Shown here: piece by piece, positions 27,607-35,359 of the stretch
Layout of the letters: every line of letters starts with the position of its first letter
How positions within the stretch are numbered: position 1 is the stretch's first letter
Assembly (NCBI GenBank): GCA_963842295.1
Contig: CAWJFY010000005.1
Location: 257,125-321,124, forward strand
Direction: 5' to 3'
Source of the DNA: JAJNBA01 sp963842295
Lineage (GTDB): Bacteria; Actinomycetota; UBA4738; HRBIN12
DNA length: 64,000 bases
Program-made: the position numbers and the translations under genes
Notes under the pieces: generated by a model
What the model was told of the DNA's origin: nothing
The model's database searches: none
What the model saw: only the letters and a program-made list of their open reading frames with translations

Positions 27607-27635
27607 CGGTCCAGCCTCTCGCATCGGGCGGGGGA

Positions 27636-27947
27636 CTAGCAATCGATGGCGGCGGACAGGGCCTCGCCGAGCTCGTGTTGCCGCTCGGGGGCGAGGGATC
27701 CCATCCGGCGGACCAGCATGGATTTCGGGATCGCGAACACGTTGTCCATCGTGGCTGCGGAGGCGACCGGCAGACCTTCGGAGATGCCGAGCGGTACCTC
27801 CGTGGGGATGTGCCGGATCGTTCGCGTGATGGGGGCGACCAGGACGGTCCGCAGCACCGGGATGGCCTCGTCCCTGGTGAGGATGAGGAAGGGGCGACCC
27901 TTCGGATCGGTCTCGCCCCACCAGATCTCGCCTCGGCCGATCGTCAC
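27636..27947 (-). CDS. mazF: MazF/PemK-family toxin (mRNA interferase)
   Basis: 103 residues: IGRGEIWWGETDPKGRPFLILTRDEAIPVL, VAPITRTIRHIPTEVPL and ATMDNVFAIPKSMLVRRMGSL form the MazF barrel. ATG overlaps the antitoxin stop (ATGA at 27944-27947). Expected to cleave mRNA at a short motif and to be held inactive by the upstream RHH protein. Confidence 0.9.
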   Translation of the reverse strand: MTIGRGEIWWGETDPKGRPFLILTRDEAIPVLRTVLVAPITRTIRHIPTEVPLGISEGLPVASAATMDNVFAIPKSMLVRRMGSLAPERQHELGEALSAAIDC

Positions 27948-28195
27948 CAGGACTCCTCGTCGATCGAGCGGGAGGCCGCCTCGGCGGCCGCGGCGACCTC
28001 GACGTCATCCTGCGGAACCTTTCGATACCCCTCGACGATCCGGCGCCCGACGTCGGCGCGCCGCTCGGCATCGATGAGCGCTTCGAGCGCCGCGCGTACG
28101 GCGTCCGCTTTCGTGTCGAATCGTCCAGACGCGACCAGCTGCTCGAGTTGCCCTGCGAGGATGTCCGGTATGCGAATCGCAATCTGAAACGACAT
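27944..28195 (-). CDS. Ribbon-helix-helix antitoxin partner of MazF
   Basis: 83 residues. The RHH DNA-binding part is IAIRIPDILAGQLEQLVASGRFDTKADAVRAALEALI, and the C-terminal tail (VPQDDVEVAAAAEAASRSIDEESW) would wrap the toxin. An RHH (not AbrB) antitoxin paired with MazF is common in actinobacteria (MazE of the mycobacterial sort). The start codon is 6 bases after TATGCT, so a leaderless mRNA is likely and self-repression of that promoter is expected from the family. Confidence 0.88.
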   Translation of the reverse strand: MSFQIAIRIPDILAGQLEQLVASGRFDTKADAVRAALEALIDAERRADVGRRIVEGYRKVPQDDVEVAAAAEAASRSIDEESW

Positions 28196-28201
28196 GCGAA
28201 G

Positions 28202-28207
28202 AGCATA
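28202..28207 (-). promoter_or_regulatory. Extended -10 TGG-TATGCT of the toxin-antitoxin operon
   Basis: On the minus strand TGGTATGCT ends 6 bases before the ATG at 28195; it carries both a TAnnnT hexamer and an extended -10 TG. No -35 match is seen. Confidence 0.5.
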
Positions 28208-28287
28208 CCACCAAGAACTCGCTGAACAGGATCCTGTCCAGGCAACAGAGGAGCCGGTGCTGGCGGATCACGTGCGGCCCCGTGGCA

Positions 28288-28293
28288 TACCAT
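28288..28293 (+). promoter_or_regulatory. -10 hexamer TACCAT, leaderless promoter for the dipeptidase
   Basis: TACCAT ends 6 bases before the ATG at 28300, which favours this start over the in-frame GTG at 28282. Confidence 0.4.
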
Positions 28294-28299
28294 CGCCCG

Positions 28300-29481
28300 A
28301 TGGCTCGCGCCCCTATGGGTAAGGATCGCATCGCCGAGCTGCTTCGGGCGGCGCCCCTCATCGACGGGCACAACGATCTGCTCTGGGCGCTTCGGAACGC
28401 CCGCGAGAAGGGGGACGACGATCCCGACGTCGGGGAGCCGAGCCCCGCGTTCCACACGGACCTGCCGCGCCTCGAGGAAGGTGGCGTGCGGGGCCAATTC
28501 TGGTCGGTCTATGTCCCTTCGGATCTCCCCATGGACCAAGCCGTCATCCGGACCATCGAGCAGGTCGACGCGTTCCTGCAGCTCCTCCGAAACCATCCCG
28601 ACCGTCTCGAGCTCGCGCGCACCGCGGACGAAGTCGAGCGGATCGCGTCGCGAGGCAAGGTCGCCTCCATGATCGGCGTGGAGGGAGGGCACTCGCTCGG
28701 CGGCTCGCTCGGGACCCTGCGGGTGTTGGCCGAGCTCGGCGCCCGCTACCTCACGCTGACGCACAACGACGACACGGCCTGGGCCGACTCGGCGACCGGG
28801 CTGCACTCGAACGGTGGGTTGACGACGTTCGGCGAGGAAGTGGTCCGCGAGCTGAACCGTCTCGGGGTGTTTGTCGACCTGTCCCATGTGTCCGACGACA
28901 CGATGCGCCAGGCGATCGAGGTCTCCTTGGCGCCGGTGATCTTCTCGCATTCGAACGCGCGCGCTTTGTGCGACGTGCCGAGGAACGTTCCGGACGATGT
29001 CATCGAGATGGTCGGGCGCGGCGGCGGCGTGATCATGGCGACCTTCGTGCCGTGGTTCCTCACCCCCGAAGGGGCGAAGGCGAACGACGCGGAGTGGGAA
29101 GAGATCCGGCGCCTGAGGGCCGAGCATCCCGATGACCCCGACGCGGTGCGAGCGGCCGTGGAGGAGATGGAGAAGACGCAGCCGACGCCGCCCAGCTCGG
29201 TCTCCGACGTGGCCGATCACGTCGACCACCTCCGGAAGCTGGCCGGGATCGATCACATCGGCGTCGGGAGCGACTTCGACGGGCTGGAAGGGATGCCCGA
29301 TGGGCTCGAGGACGTGTCGAAGTATCCGGCGCTCTTCGCCGAGCTCGCCGACCGCGGCTACTCGGACGAGGACCTCACGAAGATCGCGGGCCGCAACCTG
29401 CTTCGCGTGATGCGCGAGGCGGAGCGTGTCGCGACTGAGCTTCGATCAGAGGGCAGCACCTCGAAGGACCCAGCTCCTTGA
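28300..29481 (+). CDS. Membrane dipeptidase-like zinc dipeptidase (M19)
   Basis: 393 residues. Metal and active-site motifs of the M19 TIM barrel are all visible: IDGHNDLLWAL (HxD), GVEGGHSLGGSLG (bridging Glu), LTLTHND, VDLSHVSDDTMRQAI (His), FSHSNARALCDVPRNVPDD (His), GVGSDFDG (Asp). No signal peptide, so probably cytosolic despite the family name. Cleaves dipeptides or related amides, including D-residue forms in some members. Confidence 0.93.
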   Translation: MARAPMGKDRIAELLRAAPLIDGHNDLLWALRNAREKGDDDPDVGEPSPAFHTDLPRLEEGGVRGQFWSVYVPSDLPMDQAVIRTIEQVDAFLQLLRNHPDRLELARTADEVERIASRGKVASMIGVEGGHSLGGSLGTLRVLAELGARYLTLTHNDDTAWADSATGLHSNGGLTTFGEEVVRELNRLGVFVDLSHVSDDTMRQAIEVSLAPVIFSHSNARALCDVPRNVPDDVIEMVGRGGGVIMATFVPWFLTPEGAKANDAEWEEIRRLRAEHPDDPDAVRAAVEEMEKTQPTPPSSVSDVADHVDHLRKLAGIDHIGVGSDFDGLEGMPDGLEDVSKYPALFAELADRGYSDEDLTKIAGRNLLRVMREAERVATELRSEGSTSKDPAP

Positions 29482-29684
29482 CTGGTGCTGGCTCGCCCGC
29501 CGGAGCCCCGCTCATCGACCTACGTTGGATGCCGGCTCTCGAACATACATTCGAGGTTAGAAGGCTTTGCTCGCAGGCGATGTGAGGAGCGTCACTCTCC
29601 CACCCGATTTCCTCACGGATCCTTCACGGCCGATTTCGGGCTGGGATAGACCTTTTACGTAAGTAGTCGTATGGTCTGGCCCCA
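29482..29684 (+). promoter_or_regulatory. Non-coding region with 11-bp direct repeat before the FN3 protein
   Basis: CTCACGGATCC at 29613 and TTCACGGCCGA at 29624 form a head-to-tail repeat spaced 11 bases, similar in pattern to the site at 13833-13847. TATGGT at 29670-29675 lies 9 bases before the GTG at 29685 and may be the -10. Nothing else is seen in this gap. Confidence 0.3.
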
Positions 29685-30929
29685 GTGGCCACTCTGGTCT
29701 GGATCCTCGGCGCCGTCTTCTTGCTCAATGTCTTGATCGCGGGCTGGCTCGTGGGACTCGAGTTGATCGAGCGACGCCGGCTGGACAAGGAGATCAAGGA
29801 AGTCGACACGCTGTGGCGCTCGCTGACGATGCCACAAACGGAGACGGCGGGCTGGGGCTCCCCGCTCGGCGTCGAGGTCAAGCAGCGCACCCCCGTCCTC
29901 CATCGGCTCCCGGCGCCGCCCCGGTCGGTAGGGAAGGCATCGGTCGGGCTCGCCGTCGCTGCGTCGGCGTTATGGGTCCTCGTCGCCGCACTCGGTCCCG
30001 GAGGGCCCGGGCCGGTCGTCGAGGCTCGCGGTCTCGATGGCCCGATGTCCCTGCAGAAAGAGTCGGAGCGCCAGCGCCAAGCCTCCTCCCGGGGAGCGGA
30101 CCTCTCGCCGCGATCCCCGGGTAGCGCCTCGGCGACAGGGACCTCCGACGATGAGGCAGTGCCCGCCGCCGTCGCCGCGCAGCCTCGTTCCTCGACGGCG
30201 ATCCATCTCGCTTGGGCAGGTGTCACCGCCGCGACCGGCTACGAGGTCGAGCGCATGGAGAAAGAAAGCCCGCAGGGGTGGCTGGAGATCGTCGAGGTCC
30301 CGCAGAGCATCACTTCCTACATTGATGCCGGTCTCGATGCCGGCACGACCTACTTCTATCGGGTCTCGGCGATGACGCAGTCGGGCGCCGCGATGGCATC
30401 CGACGTCGTCTCGGCGACGACTCCGGGGGGCGCGGTGCCGACCGCGACGTCCGTGACGGCCGTGGCAGCGTTGGACACGATCACACTGACGTGGATCGAC
30501 GTCGGTGACGAGACCGGCTACCGGATCGAGCGTTCGCCCGACGGAACCAGCGGCTGGGCAGGGATCGGGACGGCCGGCCAGAACGTGACGGTCCACACCG
30601 ACAGCTCGCTTGCTCCGGGAACCTCCTACTACTACCGGATCGTGGCCACGAACTCGGCCGGCGATTCCGCTCCGTCCGAAGTCGTCTCAGCGACGACCGA
30701 GAACGACAAGACGGCCGAACCGCCCGGCGGCGGGAACGGGACGCCGTCTCCGATCGGCACTCCGGTGGCGGACGTTCCTCCCGCCACCGGGTCCGCGGAC
30801 GGCGCCCTCGCCGGGTCCTCCGCCGCCTTGATGGAGGTCGTTCCCGCCACCGAGTCATCGGGCGGCATGCTGGCGGAGGCCGTTCCCGCGGTCAGCGAAG
30901 TGAGCGTGGTTCTCGAACCGACCCCTTGA
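29685..30929 (+). CDS. Membrane-anchored fibronectin type III protein
   Basis: 414 residues. TM helix at residues 2-25 (TLVWILGAVFLLNVLIAGWLVGLEL), a short loop, and a second TM near 86-104 (VGLAVAASALWVLVAALG). Two FN3 domains follow: the first has IHLAWAGVTAATGYEVERMEKESPQGWLEIVEVP…TYFYRVSAMTQSG, the second ITLTWIDVGDETGYRIERSPDGTSGW…SYYYRIVATNSAGDSAPSEVVSATT. The tail is low in complexity (Pro/Ala/Gly/Ser). Probably a surface or adhesion-type protein; no catalytic domain. Confidence 0.8.
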   Translation: MATLVWILGAVFLLNVLIAGWLVGLELIERRRLDKEIKEVDTLWRSLTMPQTETAGWGSPLGVEVKQRTPVLHRLPAPPRSVGKASVGLAVAASALWVLVAALGPGGPGPVVEARGLDGPMSLQKESERQRQASSRGADLSPRSPGSASATGTSDDEAVPAAVAAQPRSSTAIHLAWAGVTAATGYEVERMEKESPQGWLEIVEVPQSITSYIDAGLDAGTTYFYRVSAMTQSGAAMASDVVSATTPGGAVPTATSVTAVAALDTITLTWIDVGDETGYRIERSPDGTSGWAGIGTAGQNVTVHTDSSLAPGTSYYYRIVATNSAGDSAPSEVVSATTENDKTAEPPGGGNGTPSPIGTPVADVPPATGSADGALAGSSAALMEVVPATESSGGMLAEAVPAVSEVSVVLEPTP

Positions 30930-30961
30930 GGCCGGGCCCCAGCACCATGTGAGCCTCGGCC

Positions 30962-30967
30962 CATACT
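30962..30967 (+). promoter_or_regulatory. -10 hexamer CATACT, leaderless promoter
   Basis: CATACT ends 6 bases before the ATG at 30974; no ribosome binding site is present. Confidence 0.35.
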
Positions 30968-30973
30968 GGCCCC

Positions 30974-31399
30974 ATGGTCGGCCCGCTCCGTGTGACGCGC
31001 TCGGTCGTTGTCCCCGAGAAGGAGCTTCGGTGGCGCTTCAGCCGCTCCTCGGGGCCCGGAGGGCGATCCGTCAACACCGCCGATTCGCGGGTGCAGCTGA
31101 GCCTGGACCTCACGACGACGACGGCGCTCGGGCCGGTGCAGCGGGCGCGAGCGCTCGAACGGCTGGCCGACCGGCTCGTCGACGGGGTGCTCACCGTCAC
31201 GGCGCAGGAGGAACGGTCGCAGCTCCGCAACCGGGAGATCGCCCTCGAACGGCTCGCGGAGATCCTCGCCGGAGGGATCGCGCCACCGCCTCGCCGGCGG
31301 CGCCCCACGAAGCCGAGCAAGAGAGCCGTCGAACGCCGGATCGCGGCGAAGAAGCGCCGCGCCAAGGTCAAGAAGCTCCGCCGCGTCGACGAGGAATGA
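30974..31399 (+). CDS. arfB: ArfB/RF-1-like peptidyl-tRNA hydrolase domain protein with GGR in place of GGQ
   Basis: 141 residues. The RF-1 domain reads RWRFSRSSGPGGRSVNTADSRVQLSLDL, followed by a basic C-terminal tail (RRRRPTKPSKRAVERRIAAKKRRAKVKKLRR), which in ArfB enters the empty mRNA channel of stalled ribosomes. The catalytic GGQ is GGR here (codon CGA at 31051-31053; CAA would restore Gln by one base). Either the protein has lost hydrolysis or the base is an error. Everything else fits a stalled-ribosome rescue factor. Confidence 0.85.
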   Translation: MVGPLRVTRSVVVPEKELRWRFSRSSGPGGRSVNTADSRVQLSLDLTTTTALGPVQRARALERLADRLVDGVLTVTAQEERSQLRNREIALERLAEILAGGIAPPPRRRRPTKPSKRAVERRIAAKKRRAKVKKLRRVDEE

Positions 31400-31520
31400 A
31401 CCCGATCTGGCGTCGGGCGATACCGTCTCCGGCTGAGGCTCGCGGGACGGCCCGTGGAGATGCGTGAGGAACCGTTCGCCCGTAGGCTGGTCCCAACGGC
31501 CGTCGGGAGCGAGGAGGAGC

Positions 31521-31964
31521 GTGGCCAACCAACAGAGCGATGACGTATCGGTCGTGGGACAGGGCGCGCGGATCGAAGGGACGTTGAATTCGACCGGCTC
31601 GCTCCGCATCCACGGTCGTCTCAGCGGCGACATCGCGGTCGACGGCGACGTGTCGGTCGCCGCAGGCAGCGACGTGCGGGCGGATATCAACGCGCGCAGC
31701 ATCAGCCTGGCGGGCAAGGTCAAGGGGAACCTCACCGCGCCGGGCGAGGTCGTTCTGCCCTCGCAGAGCCGGGTCGAAGGAGACGTCCGTGCCCAGAGCG
31801 TGACCGTGCACGGCACGGTCGACGGCGACCTCGTCGCGGAGCAGAGCGTCAAGCTCGGGAGGGAGGCTCGCGTGCAAGGAGACGTGACCTGCCGAACGCT
31901 CGCGATCGAGGAAGGCGCCTTCTTCGTCGGCCGCTCGATCATGTCCGACAAGGCGGCCGGATAG
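31521..31964 (+). CDS. Bactofilin family protein
   Basis: 147 residues. The centre is a right-handed beta-helix of repeated short strands with Val/Gly periodicity (ARIEGTLNSTGSLRIHGRLSGDI, VDGDVSVAAGSDV, NARSISLAGKVKGNL, VEGDVRAQSVTVHGTVDGDL), the DUF583 fold. GTG start at 31521 follows GAGGAGG. Bactofilins polymerise into filaments that guide cell shape or polar processes; the specific role here is unknown. Confidence 0.9.
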   Translation: MANQQSDDVSVVGQGARIEGTLNSTGSLRIHGRLSGDIAVDGDVSVAAGSDVRADINARSISLAGKVKGNLTAPGEVVLPSQSRVEGDVRAQSVTVHGTVDGDLVAEQSVKLGREARVQGDVTCRTLAIEEGAFFVGRSIMSDKAAG

Positions 31965-32011
31965 CTTCGGCTGCAACCGCTCCGAGGCGGGCGGTTCCGT
32001 CGGGGCCGAAG
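31965..32011. terminator. Convergent terminator between bactofilin and MEDS regulator
   Basis: Outer stem CTTCGGC (31965-31971) with GCCGAAG (32005-32011); inner stem AACCGC (31975-31980) with GCGGTT (31991-31996). It fills the gap between convergent stop codons. Confidence 0.55.
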
Positions 32012-32013
32012 GG

Positions 32014-32937
32014 TCAGCGGTCGACCGCGATGCGCACGGTCGTCCCGTCGTCGCCCGCGCCGATCGCGAACGAGTCGGAGAGCTGCCGAGCGATCCACAG
32101 CCCCATGCCTGCGGACGCTTGGGGCTTGGGCGGCACGAGGCCCACGAGCGGATCCTGCAGTCCCGCGCCTCGGTCCGTCACCTCGCAGACGACCCCCTCC
32201 AAGGTGATCCACAGCGCAAGTCGACCCCCGCCGCCGGCGTGGCGAACCGTGTTCCCCGCGAGCTCGCTCACCGCCAGGACGAGCTCCTCCACCCGCGCGC
32301 GAGCGAGACCTGCCTGGAGGCCGGCGGTCCGGACGAGCCCCCGCACCTCGCCCATCCTGTCGTCGATCCCGAGCTCGACGTCGGGAGCGCCGGTCACGGC
32401 TCGAGACGGCTCGACGATCTCGCGGAGCAGCCGCGCGGGAACCTCGTAGCGGTCGCTCTTGTGGCGCGTCGAGTTCCACACCGTGGGATGCGTCCGGGAC
32501 GCCTCGTCGATCACGTCTTGAGGCAGCACGCGGGAGTCGTAGGGACACACGATCCAGGCCGGTGAGTGTTCGAACACCGCGTTGAGGGCCGACTCGTAGC
32601 GCGTCCACGACGTCTGTACATCCGGCGTCGTGCCGAACGCGACCTCGCCCACGATCCGGGTATACGCGACGTCCGCCGCGGCGGCATCGACGAGCATGCG
32701 CTGCCACGCCGCGATCGTCTGCACCGGTTGGACGTAGAAATCGTGTGCGGCGATGAAGGACACGGAGTCGCCGTCCGCCCCCAGCGAATCCCGGAACTGG
32801 TCGATGTGCGACGCCGTCGTCACCACCACCGCGCCGTCCCCTTGCGCCTGACCCTCCTGGAGCCACGGCACGAGGGTGTCCATCAGCGCCTCGTCGGTTC
32901 CGTAGATCAGTGCGTCGTGCTCCAAGGCGTGATTCAC
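32014..32937 (-). CDS. MEDS sensor - HATPase regulator (anti-sigma factor-like)
   Basis: 307 residues. The N-terminal MEDS domain is seen in HDALIYGTDEALMDTLVPWLQEG, VVVTTASHIDQFRDSLG and WQRMLVDAAAADVAYTRIVGE. The C-terminal RsbW-type kinase domain has VLAVSELAGNTVRHAGGGGRLALW (N-box), VTDRGAGLQDP and GMGLWIARQLSD (G-box). Such proteins phosphorylate STAS anti-anti-sigma factors in response to signals. The GTG at 32937 is the best-fitting start; longer in-frame forms exist. No partner sigma factor lies nearby. Confidence 0.85.
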   Translation of the reverse strand: MNHALEHDALIYGTDEALMDTLVPWLQEGQAQGDGAVVVTTASHIDQFRDSLGADGDSVSFIAAHDFYVQPVQTIAAWQRMLVDAAAADVAYTRIVGEVAFGTTPDVQTSWTRYESALNAVFEHSPAWIVCPYDSRVLPQDVIDEASRTHPTVWNSTRHKSDRYEVPARLLREIVEPSRAVTGAPDVELGIDDRMGEVRGLVRTAGLQAGLARARVEELVLAVSELAGNTVRHAGGGGRLALWITLEGVVCEVTDRGAGLQDPLVGLVPPKPQASAGMGLWIARQLSDSFAIGAGDDGTTVRIAVDR

Positions 32938-33151
32938 AGCCCGGCGACCTCTTCCCTGCTCACGACGGTCCCACGAGTTTAGGTTCGCCCCGAGAGAGAC
33001 CACAACCGCGCTGCGCTCCAAGTGGTTACGCTGGGGTCGCAACGGGAAGGATTCCCTCATGGAGACCTCCGAGCAGCTTCCACACGGCGCCGTCGAAGCC
33101 GGCGCCATGCTCCGACCGACGACGGGCTGACGGGGCGAACCAACCAGAGTC

Positions 33152-34198
33152 ATGGGACAGAGAGTGTGCGCCGAGCCGTTCTGTGCTCGCCTCGCTGAGG
33201 TTGGGCCGTACTGTCGTACACATGCTCGCGACGAGGTGCGAAGGACGGAGAAGACCATCGCCGAGACCGTCCGCAAGGCCGGTCCGCAGAAGTTCGAGTA
33301 CTTCCCTCAGGGCTCCTGGGCAGAAGTCGTTTCCGTCGCACTCCAGAGGATCGCGTCCGAAGAGCACCCGGATGAGCTCGAGGGTCACGTCGAGACTCTG
33401 TTGAAGCACCTCGCAGGGCGCCAAGATCCGGTCGACACACTCGCTCATTCCCGCGTCTGGGGCGAGAGCAAGCGGTCCATCTCGACGATCACGGCGAAGC
33501 TCAAAGATCAGAGGGTGACATTCGCAGCTCTCGCTGCCTCGCCGGGGATCAGAGAAACGGACCCACGGGTGCGCGCGATCCTCCATCGGCTCGAGCTGTA
33601 TGCCACGTGTCTCGCGGCGCTCAAGATGAGGAAAGCGCTGGAGCTGCTGGAATCCTACGGGACCCTTCGACAGAAACTGGATCAGCGCGCAGGAGTGACG
33701 GGGAGCCACACGCCGGAACCCCTCGGACCTCCGTCGACGCTGAGCACGGTCGACTCCGTTCGAGCCGCCGCGGACTACGTGCGCAGGTTCCACGACGGCG
33801 AACGGGGCTCGCTCGCGGAGATGGCTCGCGGCCGCGAAGGAGGTCTTCTCGCCGGCGAGCTGATGATCGCCGAGCTCGTCTGGGACATGGTCGGCGATCA
33901 GAGGGGCGCCGACTTCGTCGAGGAGTGCTTCAACGATCTCATCGCGGCGGCGTTCGCGAAGCGCGCCATGCGAGCGGCCGTGCAGGCGGTCGCCGACCGG
34001 GCAGAGCTGCGCTTCCGCGAACGGTGGGTTGACCCCGATGAGGGAGGACTGGACGACGATGACGTGGGTGACGCGAACCTCGCGCTGGCAACGGTGATCG
34101 ATGTCGGCGTGTCTCGGCTGGGGGGCGACGATGCGGACCGCTGGCCATGGCTCCTCGACCAGGTCGTCCAAGTGGTGCTCACCGACACCGTGACCTAG
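33152..34198 (+). CDS. Hypothetical protein with N-terminal Cys/His zinc motif, 348 aa
   Basis: The first 24 residues contain Cys-x4-Cys-x8-Cys-x2-His (VCAEPFCARLAEVGPYCRTHA), a small treble-clef-like zinc site of the kind found at the start of some HNH and phage proteins. The rest is mostly helical and acidic (for example LEGHVETLLKHLAG, LHRLELYATCLAALKMRKALELLESYGTLRQKL, ADFVEECFNDLIAAAFAKRAM) and shows no catalytic motif I know. It stands alone with about 200 non-coding bases upstream. Function unknown. Confidence 0.75.
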   Translation: MGQRVCAEPFCARLAEVGPYCRTHARDEVRRTEKTIAETVRKAGPQKFEYFPQGSWAEVVSVALQRIASEEHPDELEGHVETLLKHLAGRQDPVDTLAHSRVWGESKRSISTITAKLKDQRVTFAALAASPGIRETDPRVRAILHRLELYATCLAALKMRKALELLESYGTLRQKLDQRAGVTGSHTPEPLGPPSTLSTVDSVRAAADYVRRFHDGERGSLAEMARGREGGLLAGELMIAELVWDMVGDQRGADFVEECFNDLIAAAFAKRAMRAAVQAVADRAELRFRERWVDPDEGGLDDDDVGDANLALATVIDVGVSRLGGDDADRWPWLLDQVVQVVLTDTVT

Positions 34199-34259
34199 CG
34201 TCCCGGTCCGGCTCAGCGCGGGCTTCCTCGGCTGCCCCCCGATCCGGATCGGCGAGCGG

Positions 34260-35207
34260 TTACGGCGCGCCTCGAACGCCGACCGCGATCTTGAGCAGCG
34301 AGGGCGTGGGAGCGGGTGAGAACACGCCGAAGTTCACCGCGAAGAGATTCCTCCGGTCCCTCCGTGCCCCGAACGCGACCGCCGAGGCCCCGTTGATGCC
34401 GTCCTCAGCATCGGCGATCGTCGTGAACTCGTCTCCATCCACTCGCACGATCGTGCTCTGCGCGTTCACAGCCGCATAGACCGCGCCGGACCGCGCGAGC
34501 GCGATCCCGTCGACGCCGAACAGCGCGGGATCCTCCGCGGCCACCTTGAGCTCGCCGGCCGTTCCGTCCCGTCGGATCCGGATCCGCAGGAGCGTGCCGA
34601 GCTCGGTGTTCGCCACGATGATCGCGTGCCGGCGATGGGCGACCGCGATCCCGTTCGCGCCGAGGGGGACCCCGGCGCCGAGCTCGCCGGTCCCTTCGAG
34701 CAGCGGGTCCTGGATCCAGAGCTCGGCCGAGCCACCGCGGGGGATCCGCCAGACCGCGCCGCGGGCCGTATCGGTCACGAACAGGTTGCCTCGGCGGTCG
34801 AAAGCGACATCGTTCGGGAACGAGATCGCTTCGGTTCCGGGCAGCCGCGTCGCCGTCCCGTCTCGGGTCACGCGATACACACCTTGGGTGGCCGGGTCCA
34901 TCGTCGCGACCGCGGCATAGACGGCTCCCTGCGCGCCGACGGCGAGACCGAGCGGTCCGAACCCGCCGACGTTCAGGTCCACGAGGGTCGACTGCGCGCC
35001 GCTCGGTGTGATCTTGCGTATCTCCGAGACCGGTGCGATCAGGCTGACGTAGACGTTGTCGCGCCTGTCGACCGCGACACCTTCGGGGAGCTCGCCGGCG
35101 GCGAGGTCGAAGGTCACCACGGTCTCGACGTGATCGGCTCGGGCGGGAGCGATCGAGAGCGCAAGGGTGGTGACGGTGAGCGCTGCGATGATCGTTCGGA
35201 GGCGCAT
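34260..35207 (-). CDS. Secreted ScyD/ScyE-like beta-propeller protein
   Basis: 315 residues with a signal peptide (RLRTIIAALTVTTLALSIAPARA). Repeated NHL/SMP-30-like units (PEGVAVDRRDNVYVSLIAPVSEIRKIT, GPLGLAVGAQGAVYAAVATMD, PNDVAFDRRGNLFVTDTARGAVWRI, GANGIAVAHRRHAIIVAN, VDGIALARSGAVYAAVNAQ) indicate a propeller. ATG follows AGGAGGAACC. Exported, with unknown substrate; no gluconolactonase residues could be assigned with confidence. Confidence 0.82.
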   Translation of the reverse strand: MRLRTIIAALTVTTLALSIAPARADHVETVVTFDLAAGELPEGVAVDRRDNVYVSLIAPVSEIRKITPSGAQSTLVDLNVGGFGPLGLAVGAQGAVYAAVATMDPATQGVYRVTRDGTATRLPGTEAISFPNDVAFDRRGNLFVTDTARGAVWRIPRGGSAELWIQDPLLEGTGELGAGVPLGANGIAVAHRRHAIIVANTELGTLLRIRIRRDGTAGELKVAAEDPALFGVDGIALARSGAVYAAVNAQSTIVRVDGDEFTTIADAEDGINGASAVAFGARRDRRNLFAVNFGVFSPAPTPSLLKIAVGVRGAP

Positions 35208-35359
35208 GGGGGTTCCTCCTCGAGGATCGACGATCTCGTCAGCCTTGCAGGCGCCACGAGCTCCCACAACGGGCCAGGTCAGCGGCGCCTCGTGGCGATG
35301 AACACGAGGGGGCGACGAGCAGCTTGCGCGACGCAGCGCTCGGCCGGAGGATGCAGTCG

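Noticed and set aside
30632..32866. Minus-strand frame of 744 codons opposite the FN3, ArfB and bactofilin genes
   Set aside because: Shadow of real plus-strand genes; low-complexity arginine-rich translation and no ribosome binding site.
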